A DNA stretch of 15,306 nt, from assembly GCF_000499385.1 (NCBI RefSeq), contig NW_013654358.1:12501-27806 (forward strand). The letters run 5' to 3'. Shown here piece after piece: positions 10,363 to 15,306 of this stretch. The position numbers were made by a program, and so were the translations under genes. The notes under the pieces were generated by a model. The model was given only the letters and a program-made list of their open reading frames with translations. It searched no databases and was not told the origin of the DNA. Position 1 is the stretch's first letter. Each line of letters opens with the position of its first letter. Source of the stretch: Eimeria necatrix. Taxonomy: Eukaryota > Apicomplexa > Conoidasida > Eucoccidiorida > Eimeriidae.

Positions 10363-11227
10363 TTACTTGTGTTTTTGGATGAAATCAACAGCTTCCTGGA
10401 CTGTTGTGATCTTTGTCGCTTCCTCATCAGGAATTGTAACTCCGAACTTTTCCTCAAAGGCCATCACCAACTCCACACTGTCGAGGCTGTCCGCCTCCAA
10501 GTCCTGCAGAAGTTGCATTTAAATTAAATCAATTTTAAATTTAATTTTAAATTAAATTAAATTAAATTAAATTAAATTAATTTTAATTCAATTTAAGTTC
10601 AAATCTTATTTATTTGTTGCAATTTTAATTCTTTTATTTGATTTAATTCAAAATCCAGTTCTTTCGCTGTCCGCCTCCAAGTCCTGCAGAAGTTGCAATT
10701 AAACTAAATTAATTTTAAATTAAATTTAATTAATTTGAAATTATATTTTATTAATTTTAAACTAAATTTAATTAATTTTAAATTTAATTAAATTTAATTA
10801 ATTTTAATTCGGTTTAAGTTCAAATTTGATTTATTTGTTTCAAATTAATTCATTTAATTCATTTAATTCAAAATCCAGTTCTCTCGCTGCACGTTTTCAA
10901 CTTCTGCACTTCACCATTTTTAATTCAATTTTTCAATTAAATATTTTAAAACTTTTATTTCTTTTATTTAATCTTTTTTTGATTGCTTTCCACTCAGCAG
11001 CAGCTAGCTGCCTCTGCAGAAATAGCTAGCTAGCTAGCTACAGCTAGCCGTGGCTAGCTGTAATAGCTAGCTAGCTAGCTATTAGCTGGCTAGCTAGCTA
11101 GCTAGCTAGCCAGTTAGCTAGCTAGCTAGCTAGCTAGCTAGCTACAACTATAGCTAGCTACCCGCAGCTAGCCGCAACTGGCCCGCGAGCTAGCCGCAGC
11201 TAGCTGCAGCCAGCTAGCCAGCTGCAC

Positions 11228-11278
<51 letters not shown>

Positions 11279-12016
11279 CGCACCTTGACGAAGTGGGAGT
11301 TTGCATGCACTTTGCTGATATCCGCCCCCAACTGTTCCGCAACAACTTCTTTGACTTTTTGCAAAATCTCCTCCTGGCCTTCGCCAGCAAAAAGAACAAA
11401 AGAGTTTCCTTCTTTCAAACCCTTTTTCAAACCCTCGGGGCCCCTCAAACGGAGGCTATTGGGGGCAAAGAGGGGCCCCTGGGGGGCCCCCTGGGGGCCC
11501 CCCAGGGGGGCCCCCAGGGGGGCCCCCTGGGGGCCCCCCTGGGGGGCCCCCATGGCGCCGCAGGCGCCGCCGGGGCAGATGGCGTAGCGGTAGGAGAAGT
11601 GGACAGAAGAGGGGTTTAGGAAGGCTGAAAGGAAGAAAGAAAAAGAAATAAAAGAATAAATTAAATATTTAAATTAATTTAAATTAATTTAAATTAATTT
11701 AATTTAATTTAATTTAATTTAATTCAATAAAATGGTCGAAGTCCACTCGAGAACGGAGAGCGGCGGATGCAGTCCGCGCAGCCGAGCTGCGCATACACCC
11801 CAAGAGCTGCAGCAAACTCAAGCGGCCACACACTGCTGCTGCTGCTGCTGCTGCAGCAGCAGCAGCAGCAGCAAAAAGGAGTCAAAGGAGGCAGCAGCAG
11901 CTGCAGCAGAGGCAACAGCGAACAGAAGGAGAGAAAGCAGCAGCAGCAACTGCAGCAGCAGCAAACGAAGAGCAAGACTGCAGGGGTAACACAGGGGACA
12001 ACAGCAGATAAAGAGG

Positions 12017-12085
<69 letters not shown>

Positions 12086-12227
12086 TCCGAAGCATTAAGG
12101 GGCAAAAGACTGGGGCGAACTGAAAGAAAGAAAGAAACTGTGCGAAACTCTTAACCCAGGGGAGCCCACCCATTGCAGGCGGCGCTGCTGCGCCGCAGAG
12201 GAGGACGGCGAGGGCACAGAGCAGCAT
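10363..12227 (-). CDS. ACP: Apicoplast acyl carrier protein (type II FAS), three exons
   Basis: Carries growing acyl chains on a 4'-phosphopantetheine arm in apicoplast type II fatty acid synthesis. Exons on the - strand: 12227-12170, 11624-11284 and 10503-10363; phases match (1, then 0), total 179 residues. Exon 1 encodes a signal peptide, [18 protein letters not shown]. Exon 2 starts after a fine pyrimidine tract (CTTTCCTTTCAG) and encodes a Ser/aromatic leader ([13 protein letters not shown]), a Gly/Pro-rich insert made of GGGGCCCC repeat, and the first helix ([16 protein letters not shown]) to HFVK|GTGCGC. Exon 3 begins [20 protein letters not shown]; the Ser of DSL (about residue 139) is the phosphopantetheine site. 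The C-terminus, [15 protein letters not shown], is very close to bacterial and plastid ACPs. Signal plus transit peptide implies secretory-route import to the apicoplast. The ATG at 12227 is chosen because the only earlier in-frame alternative is TTG. Exon 1 rests on phase, signal-peptide character and a moderate GTGGGC donor, so it is the least certain part. Confidence 0.93.
10510..11015. repeat. AT repeats and duplicated exon-3 start in ACP intron 2
   Basis: Alternating AATTAAATTAAATT and AATTTAATT units. At about 10669-10697 is a second copy of the ACP exon 3 start, with its acceptor: on the - strand GCAACTTCTGCAG then codons for DLEADS, after which homology ends and a stop soon follows. 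The flanks (AAGTTCAAAT, then CAAAATCCAGTTCT..CGCTG) recur again at about 10815-10890, so the unit is about 200 bp and present about twice. Confidence 0.8.
11015..11222. repeat. CTAGCTAG palindromic repeat in ACP intron 2
   Basis: Nearly pure GCTAGCTA units with CAGCTAGCC and ACAGCTAG interruptions over about 200 bases. The repeat is self-complementary at every phase and could extrude as a cruciform. The same CTAGC motif builds the arrays at 7786-8150 and 8232-8490. Confidence 0.9.
11229..11277. repeat. CAG run next to the ACP exon 2 donor
   Basis: Sixteen CAG units on the + strand (CTG on the ACP sense strand) begin only a few bases inside intron 2 after the GTGCGC donor at 11283. Confidence 0.92.
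11468..11552. repeat. GGGGCCCC repeat inside ACP exon 2
   Basis: Contiguous GGGGGCCCCC-type units translate on the - strand to [19 protein letters not shown] sequence within the transit peptide. The frame stays open into the conserved ACP domain. Confidence 0.88.
11625..12169. repeat. ACP intron 1, CAG and AT repeats
   Basis: It contains AATTTAAATT repeats (11652-11725), a CTG-CAG inverted repeat (11834-11876), interrupted CAG (11895-11965), a pure CAG run (12018-12084) and a small AAAG run (12121-12137). The long Gln, Ser, Leu and Cys open frames here are repeat artefacts. Confidence 0.75.
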
Positions 12228-12855
12228 TTTTCCAGTTTGCTGCAGCAATTAAAGGAAATAAACTTCAAAATAAAGACAAAAAGGAGGAAAAGGGGGAATT
12301 AACGCAGACGCGAAGCCCAGATATGTGCTGCTGCTGCTGCTGCTGCCGCCGCTGCTGCTGCTGCTGCTGCTGCTGCTCGAGTCTCATCTCGGGGGCTGCT
12401 GGGGCCGCCGCCGCCGCTGTCTCCCCGTCTCTCTATCTTAAATGGTTTCTTTATTTGTTTTTTAATTTTAAAAACGAAAAGCGAGCTGTAAATACACCAG
12501 AAAGAGCTCCGGATCGCTGCGGCGCTGCGCGTACAGAGCAGACACAGAAAAAGACGCGGCGGCAGCGGGTGGACTGCTCCTGCGGGCAAATCTGCAGCGT
12601 TTCTTCTCCTTTTTTCACTAACTGCCTTAAATTCAACGAAAACGACTTTATTTCATTTATTTTAATTCCGTTTTCGCGAAATCCGCGGCGGATCAGACCC
12701 CCCTTGAGCCTAGGACCGCCCGCCGCCGCCGCACCCCCCGCTGCGGCGGCAGCAGCAGCACGGCTGCAACTATTTTCTGTCTTTTGCAGCCTGCGCCGGT
12801 TTTAAAACTCAATTTGCACTTTTTAATTAAATTAAACGCAAAAAATTAATCCTTT
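12228..12855. other. 5' flank of ACP, no confident gene
   Basis: It holds CTG/CCG runs (12325-12377, 12405-12420), a unique AT-rich stretch with a GTAAATACACC motif (12487-12497), and a GC-rich CCGCCGCCGC block (12715-12760). Polypyrimidine-AG signals occur on the + strand (about 12775-12789), but no flanking coding sequence is recognisable. I cannot place a promoter. Confidence 0.5.
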
Positions 12856-12859
12856 TTAG

Positions 12860-12971
12860 CGGCAACGGGACTTTTAGCCTCCAAACAGCTGCCGCAGACG
12901 CCAAGATGTATGGCGGGAGCTTCCTGTTAAGACACTTCAAGCGCTTTCCCCCCCTCTTCAGCTCCAATTGA
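12860..12971 (+). other. Weak candidate terminal exon or mitochondrial-leader ORF
   Basis: Not recognised. After AATCCTTTTTAG (acceptor-like, ending 12859) one + frame stays open for 36 codons (GNGTFSLQTAAADAK, then MYGGSFLLRHFKRFPPLFSS) to a TGA at 12969-12971. The internal ATG at 12906 follows GCCAAG, and the 21 residues from it are basic, hydrophobic and free of acidic residues, as in mitochondrial presequences. No partner exon was found on either side. The base composition is unlike the surrounding AT-rich DNA. Confidence 0.25.
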
Positions 12972-13017
12972 TTTATATTTTGGAAACTTCAGCTCCAATT
13001 GATTTATATTTTGGAAA
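12956..13017. repeat. 31-bp perfect tandem duplication
   Basis: Two adjacent copies of a 31-bp unit beginning CTTCAGCTCCAATTGATTTA and ending TTTTGGAAA. The first copy spans the stop codon of the candidate exon at 12860-12971. Confidence 0.9.
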
Positions 13018-13099
13018 CAAAACTGCGTTTTTGTGTTTTGGAAAACAAAAAATGGAAAAAGAGCGGAAATCGGGCCAAGTTGGCCGCTTTCCCTAGCAA

Positions 13100-13101
13100 C
13101 T

Positions 13102-13152
<51 letters not shown>

Positions 13153-13156
13153 GCAG
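13100..13156. repeat. CAG run
   Basis: About eighteen CAG units with one AAG interruption, in otherwise unremarkable AT-rich DNA. No gene assigned. Confidence 0.9.
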
Positions 13157-13384
13157 AAAGAACAGAAATTGCTGCTTTTTGGCGGGACAAAGGACGTTTT
13201 TTATTCGCAAAAGTCCTAAATAATAAAAGTAATTTACCATTTAATGAATTAAAAAGAAAATTCCATTTAATTTGAACTGAAAACAAAGTCAGAATTGGCA
13301 GAAAATTCCAGTTTGCTCTTTCAGCTTTCTTTTGAATATTAATTTCTCGTTTTAGTTTGCTTTCAATTCTTATTTCAATTAATT

Positions 13385-13680
13385 AATTGTTGAAGAATAA
13401 ATAATTATTTATTTAATTTAATATAAACAATTATTAATTTAATATAAACAATTATCAATTTAATTTAATATAAACAATTATTAATTTAATTTAATATAAA
13501 CAATTATTAATTTAATTGTTGAAGAATAAATAATTATTAATTTAATTTAATATAAACAATTATTGATTTAATTTAATATAAACAATTATTAATTTAATTT
13601 AATATAAACAATTATTAATTTAATTTAATATAAACAATTATTAATTTAATTTAATATAAATAAACAATTATTAATTCTTT
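13385..13680. repeat. Satellite-like AT tandem repeat, unit about 27 bp
   Basis: Tandem copies of TAATTTAATATAAACAATTAT with 5-base expansions (extra TTTAA) give about ten units of roughly 22-27 bp. One longer unit, GTTGAAGAATAAATAATTAT, occurs twice (about 13388 and 13518), showing higher-order structure. Non-coding. Confidence 0.88.
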
Positions 13681-13817
13681 TCAAATTCAAAAATAAATAA
13701 ACTTTTGTTGTTTTTCATTTCAACAAAAAATTCAAATTCTGCCAATTGCAAATTCAAAATCCCAAAAAACAATTTTGCATTTTTCTTAACAGCTGCTTTA
13801 TTCAGAAAAGTTTAATT

Positions 13818-13825
13818 GTTTATTA

Positions 13826-13916
<91 letters not shown>

Positions 13917-14240
13917 GTGTTATTATTATTATTTATTATTATTTATTATTATTATCATTATTACTATCATTAATATTTATTATCATTCTTATTATCATTA
14001 TTAGTGTTATTATTATTAGTACTATTATCATTAAAAATTACGATTATTATTTATGCTATTTATTGTTGCCACCAACATTATTATTATTGTTATTATTATT
14101 ATTATTAGTGTTATTATTATTATTAGTAGTAGTAGTATTATTTATTATTATTATTAGCATTATTATTTATTATTAATATTATTATTCCCATTATTAATAA
14201 TTTCTATTATTATTAATATTAATTATTATAATTATTATTA
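13818..14240. repeat. ATT trinucleotide satellite
   Basis: Mostly ATT units with scattered GTG, AGT, CAT and TTTA variants. Non-coding; open frames of Tyr/Leu/Ile are artefacts. Confidence 0.92.
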
Positions 14241-14340
14241 AGCATAAATTAGAAGAATAATTTATTTCCATTACAGATTATTCCCCCAGTCCAATTAATT
14301 ACGTTTTCATATGCTTTATTAGCACAGAACAAAGGCACAC

Positions 14341-14412
14341 AACCCTAAACCCTAAACCCTAAACCCTAAACCCTAAACCCTAAACCCTAAACCCTAAACC
14401 CTAAACCCTAAC
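14341..14412 (+). repeat. Interstitial telomere-type AAACCCT tract
   Basis: About ten AAACCCT units, the longest telomere-type tract in the window, ending CTAACCCC. Confidence 0.95.
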
Positions 14413-14583
14413 CCCTCGGCCCTATTTGTGGCCTTCTGGCTGTTTAAATGAAACAAAAAAGAAAAAATGAAAAGTCAAAAAGGACGCGGAATCCCCCCGA
14501 TATGCAAAAACACCAAAGACAGCGCAAACAACACTCCCAAGAACAAATAAATAAATAAATAAATAAATAAATAAGTAATATAA

Positions 14584-14650
<67 letters not shown>

Positions 14651-14848
14651 ACAGCAAATTAAGGAGAATGAGAAAAAGGAAGTCTATTCATTTTTGAATT
14701 GAAATGCATTTCAGAAGATGAACAGAACATGAAATTCATTTTTCTTTTTTGCTGCTTCTTTTTTGTTTTAAAACAAATTAAAATATTTAAATAATTCTTT
14801 CTAATTTTAATTGAACAGAAAGCTGAAGAAGAAGTGCAACGCTAGCTG
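14413..14848. other. AT-rich spacer with AAAT run, no gene seen
   Basis: A unique stretch (14413-14545) is followed by a long AAAT run (14546-14652) and AT-rich DNA. The - strand frame over 14475-14545 is hydrophobic (LGVLFALSLVFLHIGG) but is only an extension of repeat-encoded frame. An acceptor-like TAATTGAACAG ends at 14819 with no exon that I can support. Confidence 0.5.
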
Positions 14849-14871
14849 CTTCGCTGCTGCTGCTGCTGCTG

Positions 14872-14933
<62 letters not shown>

Positions 14934-15004
14934 GCTGGTGCTGCTGCTGCGCTGCTGCTGCTGCTGCTGCTGCTGCGCTGCTGCTGCTGCTGCTGCTGCT
15001 GCTT
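14849..15004. repeat. Interrupted CTG run
   Basis: CTG runs of 5-9 units separated by CGCTG or TTCG interruptions. It precedes the TTTAGGG tract, as does the CTG run at 8534. Confidence 0.92.
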
Positions 15005-15066
15005 CTGAGAAGCCCTGATTCCTCACTGACAAACGGGGTCTGCAGTTTGACGGCACAAGGAAGACC

Positions 15067-15110
15067 TAGGGTTTAGGGTTTAGGGTTTAGGGTTTAGGGT
15101 TTAGGGTTTA
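15067..15110 (-). repeat. Inverted telomere-type TTTAGGG tract
   Basis: Six TTTAGGG units starting CCTAGGG, in opposite orientation to the tract at 14341. The pair brackets about 650 bases. Confidence 0.95.
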
Positions 15111-15174
15111 CGGGGAAGGCGGCAGCAGCAGCCGCCGGCCCCGCAGCAGCTCAATTTTTGGGATTTGTTTGCAT

Positions 15175-15306
15175 TTGGCAAATTTAAATGAATTTAAATA
15201 AAATTTAAAATCATTTAAATATAATTTAAATGAATTTAAATGCAATTTAAATGAATTTAAATATAATTTAAATGAATTTAAATGCAATTTAAATGAATTT
15301 AAATAT
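15175..15306. repeat. AATTTAAATG tandem repeat at window end
   Basis: Alternating AATTTAAATG, AATTTAAATA and TGCAATTTAA units of about 14-28 bp, running off the window. Non-coding. Confidence 0.85.

Noticed and set aside
11732..12123. Gln/Ser-rich ORFs on + strand in ACP intron 1
   Set aside because: Produced by CAG runs; the interval is bounded by matching ACP splice sites on the other strand.
13746..13973. Poly-Tyr/Leu ORF in the ATT satellite
   Set aside because: Simple-sequence artefact with no coding features.
14811..15008. + strand ORF starting NRKLKKKCNASC after an acceptor-like TTGAACAG
   Set aside because: Only about 12 non-repeat residues, followed by CTG-encoded Leu/Cys tracts, which are absent from the confirmed exons here.

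Overview
This is nuclear DNA from a coccidian apicomplexan, most likely Eimeria. Three things point there: very dense CAG/CTG trinucleotide runs that enter exons and become long Ser, Ala and Gln tracts; many interstitial telomere-type repeats (AAACCCT/TTTAGGG); and an apicoplast-type acyl carrier protein with a bipartite targeting leader next to an apicomplexan RAP-domain protein. The genus is inferred from repeat style and gene content. All genes are eukaryotic, and two of the three recognised genes have introns.

Layout. (1) 1-2822, + strand: 3' part of a 6-phosphogluconate dehydrogenase gene. Exons are at 1026-1154, 1556-1646 and 2519-2822, and the introns are almost pure simple repeat. The 5' part lies upstream of the window. 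(2) 2823-3653: intergenic AAAT and degenerate CAG/CTG repeat. (3) 3654-6845, - strand: one 1063-residue ORF for a RAP-domain (putative organellar RNA-binding) protein, about half of it homopolymeric Ser/Ala/Gln, with a poly-Ser block splitting the RAP domain. (4) 6846-8610: GGGGCCCC-rich DNA, an AAACCCT tract, CAG/CTAGCC repeats, a composite CTAGCT + TTTAGGG + GGGGCCCC array and an inverted TTTAGGG tract. (5) 8611-9600: A/T-rich DNA with one weak candidate two-exon gene on the - strand. (6) 9600-12227, - strand: an apicoplast acyl carrier protein in three exons (12227-12170, 11624-11284, 10503-10363). Duplicated fragments of its last exon lie on both sides of that exon. (7) 12228-15306: no confident gene; one weak candidate exon, then satellite-like AT repeats, ATT runs, AAAT runs, CTG runs and a second inverted pair of telomere-type tracts.

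The three genes have unrelated jobs: cytosolic pentose phosphate pathway, probable organellar RNA processing, and type II fatty acid synthesis in the apicoplast. No operon-like logic is expected. What unites the window is repeat invasion: the same few repeat classes recur in introns, intergenic DNA and coding sequence. The most interesting observations are the tandem scattering of pieces of the acyl carrier protein terminal exon, the palindrome-bearing in-frame insertion in 6PGD, the poly-Ser split of the RAP fold, the composite telomere/CTAG/GC repeat, and the two islands bracketed by inverted telomere-type tracts.
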